The notes: a model not told the origin generated them from the letters alone. DNA of 64,000 nucleotides from Maniola hyperantus (GCF_902806685.2 NC_048553.1:2277099-2341098), one strand, 5' to 3'; shown: positions 1 to 11,037, counted from the stretch's first letter. Numbers and translations are program-made.

Positions 1-337
1 TAGGTAATAAATTACTCTTATTATAAGTTAGTTTCTTTTGTTTTGTTAGTAGTTAGTTTCTTCAAAATTACGTACACCGAAAATTTAATTTCAGATTTTA
101 TCCAAGATTTCTCGTATTTTACTAAAACTTCGAATAGGAAGCAATTTATTCAGTTGGAGTGACAAAGCAATTACCGATTCTCTACCTTCAATTTAAATGG
201 AGCATTCCACGATTCCACAACATTATCGCGGGGGAATACTAAGCGATCTACTGAATTTCCAATCGACAATTTTAATAAAGGTGCTAGTTATGAAGAATTT
301 GTAGAATATCTTTTGCAAGATTTTATTTATATTAGCA
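1..337. other. No recognised feature
   Basis: AT-rich sequence without a long open frame, splice-flanked coding segment or repeat that recurs elsewhere in the window. Confidence 0.5.
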
Positions 338-600
338 AAGTGATAGCCTAGTAGTTAAGACGTCTTATTCGGTTAGTCAGAGGTTCGATCTCCGACAAGC
401 AACAAAAATATCTCACTTGCACTAACGGTGAAGGAAAACATTGTGTGGAACCGACGTGTGAAGTCTGTCAACCCGCACTTGGCCAGGTGACGGACTAGGG
501 CCTAAACTCTTCACATTCTAATAGACAACCTGTGCACAGTAGCGGGCCAGTGATAGGTTTGAAGGTTTCCTCACGATGTTTTCCTTCAATCATCATTGAC
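338..600 (+). mobile_element. S1 tRNA-derived SINE, diverged copy
   Basis: It begins with a tRNA-like head ('gtgatagcctagtagttaag', then a box-B-like 'gaggttcgatctcc'). The body matches the better copies at 61229 and 61990: 'aacggtgaaggaaaaca', 'gtgtgaagtctg', 'cgcacttggccag'. Many substitutions and small deletions mark an old copy. Only the head resembles tRNA, so this is not a tRNA gene. Confidence 0.75.
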
Positions 601-722
601 GAAAGAATGTCCTTCGACTTTACTAATGAAAGAGCGACCGGAAAAAGAGATACTTACCTACTGTCACAAGAGATCTGATGATTAAGAATTACGAGAAACA
701 ATCAATATACAGGAATAGTTAG

Positions 723-926
723 AGAACAATCAAGTTGAACTGAACTAATTTAATATTGCTCGAACTTATTAATCAATGCGGTACTAGAGACCGCAGCAAC
801 TTGACAAAGATTGCGCGAAGGGTAAATTCCGCAATTTCGCATTTAAGCAATAAAGAACAATCGAGTTGAACTCATTAGTCAACTAATTTAATATTACTCG
901 AACTTATTAATCAATGTGGTACTAAG
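723..926 (+). repeat. Two direct copies of a ~65-70 base unit
   Basis: Unit one (723-787) and unit two (854-926) share 'gaacaatcaagttgaact' and 'cgaacttattaatcaatg' with few changes and lie about 130 bases apart. No recognised family. Confidence 0.7.
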
Positions 927-1361
927 AAAGAAAAGAAAGAATACTTATCGTTTATTTCTTAAATTGAGCCACACATAACATCTCCTAACTAAGATGACTA
1001 AAATCATGATATTTTCTTCTTTAATACTGAATTGTAGTCCCGTAAACTACCGCTATACAAAAAATCGCTTGATTTTATTACTACAGTCCAAGACCCTATT
1101 AGCCACCAGACAGTTTTTAAACCTAATGATTCCTTACACCTTAGGGCATATTAAAGCATTAGGTCTGTTCTACTACTTCCTTCGTAGGTGTGTTAATTAC
1201 GAAGCCAGGCAATTAAACTCAGGGCCCACTGATTTATGAGGAGCTACATTATTGAAGATAATTAGGTATGGAACGCATTCATCTTGATAATGCATTAATG
1301 CTCTAGAATGCCCTAAAGATTTCTGCGGAATTTCCAAAAATCGTGACACATTTATTTCTTT
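927..1361. other. Unassigned AT-rich stretch
   Basis: Holds an 81-codon open frame (994-1239, plus) with no recognisable motif, splice context or codon bias. I do not call it a gene. Confidence 0.4.
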
Positions 1362-1566
1362 ACTTGCTGATGCTCGCGACTTCGTCCGCGTGGAATTAGG
1401 TTTTTAAAAATCCCGTGGGAACTCTTTGATTTTCTGGGATAAAAAGTAGCCTATGTCACTCTCCAGGTCTTTATCTATACCCATGCAAAAAATAACGTCA
1501 ATCCGTTGCACCGTTGCACCGTTGTGACGTGATTGAAGGACAAACCAACAAACAAACACACTTTTA
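1362..1566 (-). mobile_element. HLb Helitron-like element
   Basis: Read on the minus strand it runs from 'aagtgtgtttgtttgttgg' through 'ggctactttttatcccagaa' to a hairpin and 'gcgagcatcagcaagt'. The same body recurs at 11398, 17112, 50548, 51048 and 59464. Better copies end in CTAG followed by T, with a short hairpin about ten bases before the end, as non-autonomous Helitrons do. Confidence 0.65.
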
Positions 1567-1925
1567 AATAAAAACACATTTTTTTGGACAATTTCAATGG
1601 ATCGGCTATAGCCTAGGGCTGTAGCCTCCCACCAGACAAATACACAGCCTCTATAACTTTGCAAGTGGCCAGGCAATTATTTTGCAGGCAATTGCAGTAA
1701 AACCCCGTGGATGAAGCCGCACGGGTGCTAAGTAAATCCCATTACGACGGCCGGTGGATTATTCGCCATGGCGTCAATGTTGTTACGTCAGCAAGGCTAA
1801 ACTCGGTATAAACACGTAGGCATATCGCAGCAGTTTTGCGAAGGACCTTGCGGACTATGACTTTTTTTAGGGATCCGTAGCGAAACAAGGAACGTCGTCT
1901 GTCCATATGCCTGTCACAACCATAG

Positions 1926-2359
1926 TAAAAAAACCGGCCAAGTGCGAGTCAGACTCGCGCACCGAGGGTTCTGTACTACAGTAGTTTTTTTCGACATTTC
2001 GCACGATAAATCAAAAACTATTATGCATAAAAATAAATAAAAATCTGTTTCGGAATGTATAATATTATGTAAAGCCTTTTCATATGATACCCCACTTTAT
2101 ATAGTTATCTTGCTGTGAAAATTGAAAATACTAATAATTACTTTATAAACACTTTTTTTTTGATGTAACCACATATTCACGGTTTTCGGATTTATTCCTT
2201 TACTTGTGCTATAAGACCTACCTATCCAAATATAGGTACACCAAATACCATGATTCTAGGTTAACGGGAAGTACCCTATAGGTTTTCTTGACAGACAGAC
2301 AGACAGAACAAAGTGGTTCTATAAGGGTTCCTTTTTTACTTTTGAGGTACGAAATCTTA
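1926..2359 (-). repeat. R1 interspersed repeat
   Basis: The minus strand starts with the conserved 'gagg(t/a)acgg..ccc' type head, then a (CTGT)n run, 'gggtacttcccgtt' and 'catgattctagg', and ends in 'gactcgcacttggccggttt'. Full-length plus-strand relatives are at 29358 and 48042. No protein coding is visible; the class is not established. Confidence 0.75.
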
Positions 2360-2706
2360 AAAAACCAACCAAGTGCGAGTCAGCCCCGCATACCGAGGTT
2401 CCATACCTACTACAGAAGAAGTAAAACGGAATATAGAATATAGAAACCTCTACAAAGTTAATTTAACGGTTCGTTAGCAATTTAAGTGATTCTTACCGTT
2501 TTACTTCTTCTGTAGTACGGAACAATGGCGTGCTGGTCATAAATGCATAGAAGCACTGCTTACCCTAAATCAATGTTCCTTTCTTTATAACCTGTCACTA
2601 AATAGGTATCTACCTAACTAATGCCTACCCTAGCTTCAACACCTAACACGCCACTGGTCTACGGAACCCTCGCTCGGTGTGCAAGTCTAACTCGCACTCT
2701 TGAATA
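2360..2706. repeat. Inverted pair of R1 3' ends
   Basis: A minus-strand R1 end (2360-2431) and a plus-strand R1 end (2497-2706) face each other. Their junctions form a perfect 20-base inverted repeat (2412-2431 with 2497-2516). The right arm is split by a small hAT-like MITE. Confidence 0.7.
2524..2659. mobile_element. Small hAT-like MITE (136 bp)
   Basis: Perfect 8-base direct repeats 'tacggaac' flank it at 2516-2523 and 2660-2667, and removing it restores a continuous R1 end. Its ends resemble inverted 'caNTGGCGTGc' sequences. A related copy with an 8-base duplication is at 10029-10169. An 8-base target duplication and CAGTGGC-like ends are typical of hAT elements; there is no coding sequence. 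Confidence 0.75.
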
Positions 2707-2742
2707 AATGAATTAATGAATGAATGAATGAATGTTTTATTC
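2703..2742 (+). repeat. (GAAT)n microsatellite
   Basis: Imperfect tandem run of 'gaat/aatg' tetranucleotides directly after the R1 end. Confidence 0.8.
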
Positions 2743-2909
2743 AAAAAAAATCTTGAGTTTTAAACCGATTTTCCGACCGTGTCCTGTCGTACGTGGTAAC
2801 GACTTCGTGGTTAATCTCATTTAAAATGAAATCTCTAAGTAATCGGGGTTTCGATCAAAGGATTTAGTGGATTGAGTTATGACCCGATCACGCTACCAGG
2901 CGCGGCGCC

Positions 2910-3148
2910 GCTGGGCCACACGAGTAGAAATATAGACCAGAGGGGAAGCTTCATACAAGCGGCTGGCTGTAGGTACACTCACTCATATCGCAGCTCACGC
3001 ACACCACGACGTGTCACGGACGCTCCGTTTGCCGCCGTTTGCCGTCGAACTGGGCGCAAACGGAGCGTCCGTGACACGTCGTGGTGTGCGTGAGCTAGTG
3101 TGAAGCTTCCCCTCTGGTCTATAATATCTACTCGTGTGGCTGGGCCAT
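2910..3148. mobile_element. Palindromic MITE P1, copy 1
   Basis: Nearly the whole stretch folds on itself. The left arm 'tagaccagaggggaagcttc' (2934-2953) and the run 'cacgacgtgtcacggacgct' recur reversed on the right, ending at 'cctctggtctata'. A second copy, split by an insertion, lies at 18433-19277. Three short open frames here on both strands are products of the palindrome, not genes. Confidence 0.85.
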
Positions 3149-3248
3149 GGTCGACTGACGTCACATGATCGCTTTGAACTCACATTAGCTAAGTATTATC
3201 GCCCAATATTCTAACGTTTTTACCAACAATTAGCCAATTGCGCAGTAT

Positions 3249-3466
3249 ACGAGCTTATGCTCGCGATTTCCTCTGCGTGGACTACACAAATTTCAAATCC
3301 CTATTTCACCCCCTTAGGGGTTGAATTTTCAAAAATCCGTTCTTAGCGGATTTCTACGTCATAATAGCTATCTGCATGCCAAATTTCAGCCCGACCCGAC
3401 CAGTAGTTGGAGCTGTGCGTTGATAGATCAGTCAGTCAGATTTTCGCTTTTTCTTTTATATTTCGT
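3249..3466 (-). mobile_element. HLa Helitron-like element
   Basis: Minus-strand copy of the family that starts 'TCTAAATATATAAAAGG', contains (GACT)n, 'cgggctgaaatttggcatgc' and 'gggtgaaataggggtttg', and ends 'gcgagcataagCTAG'+T. This copy is 5' diverged. Confidence 0.65.
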
Positions 3467-4310
3467 ATCACCTTTTATGTAGGTACCTACGGCATTTTCC
3501 TTAGAAATAAACCTAATGAACGTCTTATTTCTTAGAATAACCATGTCACCTAGTGCCACGAAATTGGTTTTACCTCGTTACCCGCGATTGTCAGCTTAAC
3601 GATGACCTACATAGTTAATTGGTTTGTCGGCCGATTATGGTAGCCGCTCAGAATCGACATTTTGCAGCCTTTCACATGTTGCTGCAAATATTTTAAGCAT
3701 AATATGAGTATCTAATAGAGAAAGGGATGATTTATGCCAAAACGTGGCGGGCACGAGCTGCGCCAAGTACGAGGCGCGCGGGCGAGGCACGGATTCAAAA
3801 CATCACGAGCATTTCATATGAAGCAGTTTATACTTCACATAAAGATTTATTTTAGCCAATAGTAATAGCGTGTTAGCCAATCAGAAGTGATTGCGATCGT
3901 CCCACTGAAACTGTCAAAGTGTCAGCCATGATTGCGATCGTCACACTGAAACTGTCAAACTACGGCGCGTAGTTGGCCGCTTCTTTTTGTAACTTTAAAA
4001 AACCCACAGCCGTTTGTAACTGTTCGGAAAATAAAAACTGCATTTAACGATCGCACCCTTGTTTGAAGTATCGTAAAAAGCCAACGAATGTGTCTGTTGC
4101 ATTGCAAATTGATAACGTTCGGCATCTTAAACTGTTTTATATTGCACTAAGCAAGACAAAACTTGCTACTATACTAACACATTTATTAGAAGAAGTTTAA
4201 TCAGTTGTTTTTGAAAAAGATATTTTTCATTTCTCTCCATAAATATAAATTAGCAATTAAGAATATCCTGTGGAAGACTGTCTAGTTATCTAGTCAGTTT
4301 TGGTTTGTTT
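3467..4310. other. Mostly unassigned; 40-base tandem duplication
   Basis: The phrase 'gattgcgatcgt(c)c/a cactgaaactgtcaaa' occurs at about 3889 and again about 3929. The rest shows no gene or recurring repeat. A GC-richer patch at 3745-3790 is not an open frame. Confidence 0.5.
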
Positions 4311-4573
4311 TTAGGGTTCCGTACCTCAAAAGGAAAAATGGAACCATTATAGGATCACTTTGTTGTCTGTTTGTCTGTCTGTCTGTCCGTCTGTCTGTCA
4401 AGAAACCTACAGGGTACTTCCCGTTGACCTAGAATCATGAAATTTGGCAGGTAGGTAGATCTTATAGCTGACATTTGGGGAAAAATCTGAAAACCGTGAA
4501 TTTAGGGTTAGATCACACAAAAAAATTAAATTGCGGTAATGAACTAATAATTAGTATTTTCACTTGGCCAGTT
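4311..4573 (+). repeat. R1 interspersed repeat, internally shortened
   Basis: Starts 'ttagggttccgtacctcaaa', carries (TGTC)n and 'gggtacttcccgttgaccta', then jumps from 'aataattagtattttcact' straight to 'tggccagttttt', so the 3' half is deleted. Confidence 0.75.
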
Positions 4574-4897
4574 TTTTTGTTTCATGAGTTATAACCTATC
4601 ATTCCTGTTTTTCATGCGCGTGCTACCCAATTATTTAGTTGTAGACACTGACTGTTTATACTCATTTATTTCGATGGTTGTAGATAATTTAGTGATCAGT
4701 ATAATTTTTTTTATTGGAGACTATTTAGGTTTAAGTGTTTTATATGTGATATATGATGTACATATTATGATGATGTGATGTATCCATGTAATTATTACTG
4801 TTTGTTTCCAAAAAAAATTAAACTTTGTGCGATGAGAAGTTAGATTTTTACTAAGAATTAATGTCGATGCGACTTTACGGAAAGATTGATTTTTGTT

Positions 4898-4972
4898 AAA
4901 AAAACTTGGTCAAGTGCGAATCTAGCTTGCATATGAAGGATTCCATACCATTGTACAAGAAAAAAAAAACAC
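4898..4972 (-). repeat. R2 repeat, 3' end fragment
   Basis: Minus strand reads 'gtacaatggtatggaatcct' then a diverged 'cgcacttgaccaagttttt' end. This is the family's constant 3' terminus. Confidence 0.5.
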
Positions 4973-5264
4973 TGAGAAATAATTTATTTTTGGCATAGGC
5001 AACATAACATCCCTATTGAGGACGGTGTGTAAAGGCTGTTTCGCAACTTTATCTAGAAAAAACCTTTTCGCTGTCAATAAAACTTTGTAATTAAAGCCGG
5101 GAGCCGAGTCTTTTGGAAAAGTTTGAGTTAGATGAGGCGCTTTGATTAGCGACATTTCTTTACCTTTGTAGCTTTTTCCACGGCCTTTTTACCTTGTTAA
5201 CAAGGTTATTTACAGAGGTCCTGACTTTTCTAAGGGTAAATGGAGGAACAGAATTGAACGATAT

Positions 5265-5604
5265 TTTTAGGGTTCCGTACCTCAAAAGGAAAAAAGGCAC
5301 CCTTATAGGATCACTTTGTTGTCTGTCTGTCTGTCAAGAAAATCTATAGGGTACTTCCCGATGACCTAGAATCATGGGCAGGTAGGTACCTAGGCCTTAT
5401 AGCACAAGTAAAGGAAAAAAATCCAAAGATCACGAATTTCTGGTTAAATAAATTACAAAAAAAAAATTATTTACTAAATCAAATCGAGATGGCGCAGTCC
5501 GTCATTAACTTGCAGTGTTCTACAAAAAAGTGATAGGTCTACCTTGTACGATGGCACGGAACCCTTTGCGTGTGAGTCCGACTCGCACTTGACTGGTTTT
5601 TTAT
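5265..5604 (+). repeat. R1/R2 interspersed repeat
   Basis: Head 'ttagggttccgtacctcaaa', (TGTC)n, 'gggtacttcccg', and 'tgtgagtccgactcgcactt' at the 3' end. The last third resembles R2 ('ttgtacgatggcacggaacc'). Confidence 0.7.
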
Positions 5605-6012
5605 TGTTCCCTAGCAACCCACAGAGAGACAAAAAACTTATTTAGGAACTTTATTTTTTAAATGAAATAGGTCGCTAGTTATAGTGATTAAATCTCTATT
5701 GCGGACGGAGTCACGGCCACTCTTTAGTTTTGCCTGCCGCAAATGGCGCTTGAATAAGAAAGTTGTTTATTAGTTTAACAAATTACAGCCAGTTAAAATT
5801 AAGTTCAGCCAGTTATTACGTAACTCATTTGACAGCGCAATTTAGTTTCTATCAACTAATGCTATAAATCACTACAAAGTTGACCTTTCAGACTAAGGAT
5901 TGAACAGAATCCTTTGGGGCACAAAGTTCACAGTTGTGTTTTGTTCCTCTAACTTTGGGACTGTTGTTTTTTCTCGCTAAACTTTCGCCCACCTAAGGGA
6001 AAAATTATAGGT

Positions 6013-6162
6013 ATAGTACGCGACAGGTCGAGATGGCAATCAGGGTAGGAACACTCCGCACACCCTCACAGCCCCCGCGTTAACTTGGTGCGGATAGCTC
6101 GGGTGTGCGGGGTATCCCCCACCTCATACCCCGATTGCCATCTCGACCTGTCGCGTACTATA
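6013..6162. mobile_element. Fold-back MITE FB2, copy 1
   Basis: The terminal inverted repeats 'gtacgcgacaggtcgagatg' / 'catctcgacctgtcgcgtac' enclose a GC-rich centre ('cgcacaccctcacagccccc'). Other copies are at 37839 and 62666. No coding capacity. Confidence 0.85.
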
Positions 6163-6230
6163 CGTGCCCGGGATCGAACCCTGGGCCCGCCGAATAGAAG
6201 CAGAAGGCTTAACCACTAGGGTATCAATGA
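6163..6230 (-). mobile_element. S1 SINE head fragment
   Basis: Minus-strand tRNA-like head only ('cccgggatcgaaccctgg', 'ttaaccactagggtatca'). It starts immediately at the end of FB2; the same FB2-then-S1 order recurs at 37839-38070. Confidence 0.7.
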
Positions 6231-6287
6231 TTGTATAGTCTATTCATGCAAAATCTGTAAACACAAGAAATAAGTAGGTAGTAGGTA

Positions 6288-6454
6288 ATAGCCGACAAGA
6301 AATATTGTACATCGACGTTTAGAAAGAGATTTCAGCTTTGTAGAGCGTTGTCTCTGTCACTCGTACCTATGTGGCGTTTTGTCAGTCTCAGCGTCAGATA
6401 TAGCGCTCTACGAAACTACTATAAAGATTAATGTACAATATTTTCTGCCGCGCA
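6288..6454. mobile_element. Fold-back MITE FB1, copy 1
   Basis: Left arm 'tgtacatcgacgtttagaaa' and 'tttgtagagcgttgtctctg'; right arm the reverse ('gcgctctacgaaac' to 'gtacaatattttctgccgcg'). It belongs to a family with at least seven members in the window. Confidence 0.8.
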
Positions 6455-6597
6455 CTGTAATTTATTTTAAAAAATCTGATTCGAGTGGGGGTGGAGACAT
6501 GACATCGCGTGCGTCTATTAATTACCTTGTTAACATTTCGTGTAATTGGTTGAGTTTTTAAACGACAATTAATAAGAGCACCTATTATCTAGTAGTT

Positions 6598-6720
6598 AAT
6601 CCGGGGGTTAATTCGGGGATCTTTAAACATGAGTGTATAGGCATCTTCTAGGCAAACGCGTCCCATCTTAGGCATTTTCGACCAGTGTAATTGTGGCCAA
6701 GCGTGTGTCCATACTGAATG
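6598..6720 (+). pseudogene. LINE reverse-transcriptase C-terminal remnant
   Basis: Reading across a frame error, the plus strand gives ...SGIFK...then HLLGKRVPS-like residues ('atctttaaaca', 'aaacgcgtcccatcttag'). This is the same C-terminal tail as at 28208-28286 ('NPGIFKTRVNRHLLGKRVPS', stop). Only the last 40 or so codons and some 3' UTR remain. Confidence 0.6.
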
Positions 6721-7280
6721 AAAAACCCTCATTTCTGTGCATTGAATATTAAAATTAAAAAGAAGAAAATTAATCAAAACCTTTGCAAACCTTTTAGTAT
6801 TGAGTAATCATAATGGGCAGCGGTTATTCAAGACCTATTCACCGATAAATCCTTCAAATGCAGGTCGAATGGAAAAGCGATATAAAAGGAAGTAAAATGC
6901 AGTTTAAATTGAAACGGGCAGCCGTTTCCACTATAATTATGTCGGGAGCAGAAACCGCCAATTACGTTCTGGCCTCAGCCTTTTACAGTTAATTTTTGAT
7001 ATAGCCTTTTATTGTCTATCCAACGATTCTTTTATACTTTTAAAATGTAACAAGATAAACGTTGCGATTCTATAAAGACTTTTGTTTGGGAAAAGATAAA
7101 CGGTCTCATGTCTGAATATGAACATTTAACTCTAGGTATATAAAAACCTTGCCTAACCTAAAAAATATAATATAATAACTAAAATATATTATTAAAATAA
7201 AAGGGTTCCGAAGATAATGGCAGCGTTCCCCCTTACTCTTTATTGGACTTTACAATAGTTCTGTCAAAGCAATATATCTA

Positions 7281-7654
7281 CAGTAAGCGGCAGAAGACTA
7301 AGTATTTTTTTTTTTTTTTTTATTAATCGAATTTTGTAATAATGTTTAAAATAATAGTTAATCTTAATTATGTAAGTACTTCTAATTGTCATAATAGGAC
7401 CTAACTTAACTGTAATTCTTGTGACAAATTGTATAAAACCATAATATGATCGAATTGGAATAAAGGCTTATTTATTTATTTTTATTTAAGCGGCAGAAAG
7501 TAAAGTACATCGGCCTCTAGAATGACATTTTGGCTTTGTAGAGCGTTGTCTCTGTCACTCATGACGTTTTGTCGATCTCAACGACAGAAACAACACTCTA
7601 CAAAATCTGCTATCTCCCTCTAAAGGTCGATGTACATTACCTTCTGCCGCGTAC
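7281..7654. mobile_element. Fold-back MITE FB1, copy 2, split by a LINE
   Basis: The left terminus 'gtaagcggcagaa' is separated from the rest by an insertion. The body resumes at 7488 with 'aagcggcagaaagtaaagta' and ends at 'cttctgccgcgtac'. Confidence 0.8.
7296..7487 (+). mobile_element. LINE 3' end inserted into FB1
   Basis: An 11-base target duplication 'aagcggcagaa' flanks it at 7285-7295 and 7488-7498. The insert contains a T17 run and ends in 'gaataaaggcttatttattt', a poly(A)-signal-like tail with short repeats as seen at LINE 3' ends. No coding remains. Confidence 0.7.
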
Positions 7655-8214
7655 CTTCTGTACACAGCTTTAACTGATATTTTAAATCATATTCGATGAA
7701 AGTATTGTTTACAGGATCATATCATTTTTATTGTATTTCACATAGTTTTTTTGTTTTCACGGTGTCACACGGTGTTTTCCATAGGAATAATATAACAAAT
7801 CATTTTCATTGTAGGGAGCACTAAGCTATCACTGTTCGATAATGTTTCTAACTTTCCATTTCGATTAATTAATTAATAAATATCTAACACTTGAGAGTTG
7901 TGTTCTATCGATAGACATTGAAGGCTTAAAAAAAACAGAAAAAGGTTCCATCATGGGTGCCTATAACAAAGATATTAAACTATACCCTTCTAACTATTCT
8001 AAATTCTATGCCCTTGAAACTGTTATACGATCGGTACTTAGTTAGTTACCTAAAGTTACAAGGCTCCTAGTTGATTAACTCGTTAACATTCCGTTCGACG
8101 CGCGATCGTTCGATTCGAGTGCGGTCGTTGAGCGGCCTTGTTAACGTGTTTAACTAACGGTTAACGTAATATGTATATAGGAACTATAGAAACTCAGTTA
8201 GACTTTAGTTTTCC
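7655..8214. other. No recognised feature
   Basis: AT-rich, with no recurring repeat or coding segment that I can see. Confidence 0.4.
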
Positions 8215-8470
8215 ACTCGGGTCACCTGATGTTAAGTGATTACCGCCGCCCATGAACATTTGCAACATCAGAGGAACCGCCAATGTGTTGCCGGCCTTTC
8301 AGGAATTTGTTGGTCCCGCCCCTGGAATAACCCCATGTTGAAATCTAGTGGGTACACCGTCGATGGGAGTTGGTTCCACAGTTTGCATGTGGGTGGAAAA
8401 AAGGATTTAGCACAACGGACGGTCGAAGTGCACCAGGCACCCAGGCGGCGAGATGCCTGGTGCACTTCGA
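8215..8470 (-). pseudogene. LINE reverse-transcriptase C-terminus and 3' UTR
   Basis: The minus strand of 8268-8465 reads KSFFPPTCKLWNQLPSTVYP and continues D-F-N-M-G-L-F. The pattern SFFxRTxxLWNxLPxxVFP is the conserved C-terminal tail of jockey/CR1-type non-LTR reverse transcriptases. The frame then shifts near 8320, and the 3' UTR (with 'cacctgatgttaagtgatta' on the plus strand) runs to about 8215. It is a 5'-truncated dead copy. The 3' UTR phrase is shared with the S2 SINE tail. Confidence 0.75.
8424..8469. repeat. 16-base perfect inverted repeat
   Basis: Arms 8424-8439 ('cgaagtgcaccaggca') and 8454-8469 are exact reverse complements around a 14-base GC-rich loop. It sits at the upstream edge of the LINE remnant. 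Confidence 0.9.
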
Positions 8471-9045
8471 GCTTCCATTAATGGTGCCACCGAACATCTC
8501 GTGGTACAAGGTCAAGTGGAGAGCATACGTCCACGTAGTCGTTTTCCAACTAGGTGGACGGACTTAATCCAACTAGGCAATGAACACGCCTGTCTCTGTG
8601 TGTGCACGCGTAATGCCAACAACAAAAGTCACTGGAGAAGATCGCACGAGCAGCAGTGAAGAAGAAAGAATTCATAGCCACAACCTCTCTGCCAAGAGTG
8701 ACCGATTGAGAAGAAAAATGTGGCATCATATTGGAACGGTTATGATTTGTGAAGCAATAATCTCTAATTTTTTATTGTCTGTCGAATTCGTCAATTACTG
8801 ATTTTCTTTTTAATTAACTAAGTAATTGATTTTTTAACTCATTTTCTTGGAATCCACGAAATCGGACTACAAATTTAGCTTGCCGTTCGCGTGTCATTCT
8901 GTAATTAGGTACACAAAAGTCAAAAGAATTCACGCTACGAAAATCCAAGGTTGAAAATCACAGTTTGGTGTGTTGCAAGGGCTTTTAATGTTACCATTAG
9001 GTATACCTATAGATGAGTATTATTCCAACATTTAATTATATACAA

Positions 9046-9292
9046 CAGAGCACGGGTCACCTCTCAGTATGAGAAAGGTTTGGCCATAGTCCGACACGCT
9101 GGCCAAGTACGAATTGGCAGACTTCACACACCCGTGAGAACATTATGAAGAATTCTCAGCATTCAGGATTAATTTCGTAAAACGCACACAACTAACATAA
9201 CGCGAAAAGTTAGAGGTGCGTGCCCGGGATCGAACCCCCGACCTCCCGAATAGAAGGCGGACATTGTAACTACTAGGCTATCACGGCTTATA
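9046..9292 (-). mobile_element. S1 tRNA-derived SINE, near full length
   Basis: Minus-strand copy. The tRNA-like head is at the right end ('gtgcgtgcccgggatcgaac', 'actaggctatcacggctt') and the tail at the left ('gagcacgggtcacctctcag'). Internal box A and B elements would serve RNA polymerase III transcription. Confidence 0.8.
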
Positions 9293-9639
9293 TTATATCA
9301 TAAGTAGCTGTTAGGAATAACTGCGGTTACCAAATCGCAAGCCTATTACAGTTTTAAAAGAAAATCAAGAAAAGAAAAATCACTCTTCATTTTCTTTCCA
9401 CTTTTATACACTTTTTATGTAAAAATTGAACAATTATTTTTCTTTTAACTTTTGAAGAGACTTCATTGAGTCTCCTTGGGCTGAATTTGCAAGTCAATAA
9501 CTTTCCCAATTGAAGAAAATCGCTAACTCACGTAGCTATCACGAGGCACGTTCCTGCCTTATCAGTGTTTTAATCTTTCTAACTTTGACTTTTCATTCGC
9601 CTGCCGACTTTGCAATGCTTGCGATACTATGAAAAGCTA

Positions 9640-9815
9640 AATCTTCTTTCTATAATATAAATCATCATCGCAAATCTCGAGTACAGCTGAACCGATTTCG
9701 CTAATTCTTTTTTATAATATTCCATGAAGTACGAGGATGGTTCTTACGGAGAAAAAAATTTAAAAAATTTGAATCGACTGTTAGGCGGTACGAAGTTCGC
9801 CGGGGCAGCTAGTGT
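9640..9815 (+). mobile_element. Helitron-like short element (third type)
   Basis: Contains 'ctgaaccgatttcgctaatt' and ends 'cgaagttcgccggggcagctagt'. The CTAG+T end with a short hairpin just before it matches the HLa/HLb termini, though the body is different. Confidence 0.5.
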
Positions 9816-9937
9816 AAACACTAGCTGTAAATCTATATGCTATAAAATCCCCTTTAGGCTTTATTTAGCTTAAGCATTATAGTTATTATACACATTGAAG
9901 AAAGCAAAACAGAAGATACAATTCTGTAACGAGTGTT

Positions 9938-10200
9938 CTTCCCCGAAGGGTGCCAACGGGATCCTATTACTAAGCCTCCGCTGTCCGTCCGTCCGTCCGT
10001 CCGTCCATCCGTCTTTCTATCAGCGGGCAGTGGCATGCAGCTCATACAGGCATAAACGCACTGCTTACCCTCATTGTAATAAGTCAATGCTTATTTTTCA
10101 TTTTAACCTGCCGTAAAATAAGTTCATACCTAAATGCATACCCTGGCTTGAACTCCTGTGCACGCCACTTAGCGGGCTGTATTATTAGGTGCCATTAATT
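9938..10200 (+). repeat. R2 repeat carrying a hAT-like MITE
   Basis: R2 starts with a proline-type head 'ccccgaagggtgccaacggg', 'ctaagcctccgctgtccgtc' and a (GTCC)n run. It is interrupted in its 'cagcgggctgtat' segment by the MITE at 10029-10169. Confidence 0.7.
10029..10169. mobile_element. Small hAT-like MITE (141 bp)
   Basis: Flanked by 8-base repeats cagcgggc (10021-10028) and tagcgggc (10170-10177), 7 of 8 identical. Ends are 'agtggcatgc' and 'gcacgccact'. The interior ('gcactgcttaccct', 'cctggcttgaactcctg') matches the copy at 2524-2659. Confidence 0.75.
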
Positions 10201-10539
10201 ATAACGACGATCATCAGATATCAGACATACAAAAATTACAATAACAAAAATGTAAAACACGAAATAAGGGTAAACCCTAACCACCCCTTAAATACATAAT
10301 AGTATCCTCCTTGCAAGTATTTACCCTCTTTGCGAGCTATTTTCCTTTTCCGCGCCCTTTCTGGAGACAAGAGCTCTTAGCAACAAGGGTGTAAGGCCGG
10401 AAAAAGTAAAAAAGTTTGCAAGTGGCAAGGGATTTTATGTAACCAAATACTCAGGGATATTTGGTTACGAAAACCCCAAAGATAAAAATACGTAATATTA
10501 TCTCTAAAGCCGCAATGATGTGTACATAAATATATAAAA

Positions 10540-10967
10540 AACCGGCCAAGTGCGAGTCAGGCTCGCGCAATGAGGGTTCCGTACTGCAGTCGTATTTTTT
10601 CGACATTTTGCACGATAATTCAAAAACTATGATGCATAAAAATGAATAAAAATCTGTTTTAGAATGTACAGGTGAAGACCTTTCATATGATACCCCACTT
10701 AATATAGTTATCTTACTTCGAAAATTGAAAATACTAATTATTAGTCCATGACCACAATTTTTTGTGTGATATAACCACAAATTCACGGTTTTCAGATTTT
10801 TTCCCGAATGTCAGCTATAAGACCTACCTACCTGCCAAATTTCATGATTCTAGGTCAACGGGAAGTACCCTGTAGGTTTCTTGACAGACCGACAGACAGA
10901 TAGACAGACAACAAAGTGATCCTATAAGGGTTCCATTTTTCCTTTTGAGGTACGGAACCCTAAAAAT
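10540..10967 (-). repeat. R1 interspersed repeat, full length
   Basis: Minus-strand copy from 'ttttagggttccgtacctca' (right) to 'gactcgcacttggccggttt' (left). A 111-codon minus-strand open frame inside (10451-10786) is a chance frame: similar repeat copies elsewhere are interrupted. Confidence 0.8.
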
Positions 10968-11037
10968 CGATCAAGTGCGACTCGAATTCGGACACAAAGG
11001 GTATCATCGTATAAGAAACTAACTTATTCGTATAAGA

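Noticed and set aside
2872..3183. Three open frames of 61 to 73 codons on both strands
   Set aside because: They arise from the palindromic MITE P1, which is mirror-symmetric.
10451..10786. 111-codon minus-strand open frame
   Set aside because: Lies in an R1 repeat; the corresponding region in other copies is not open.
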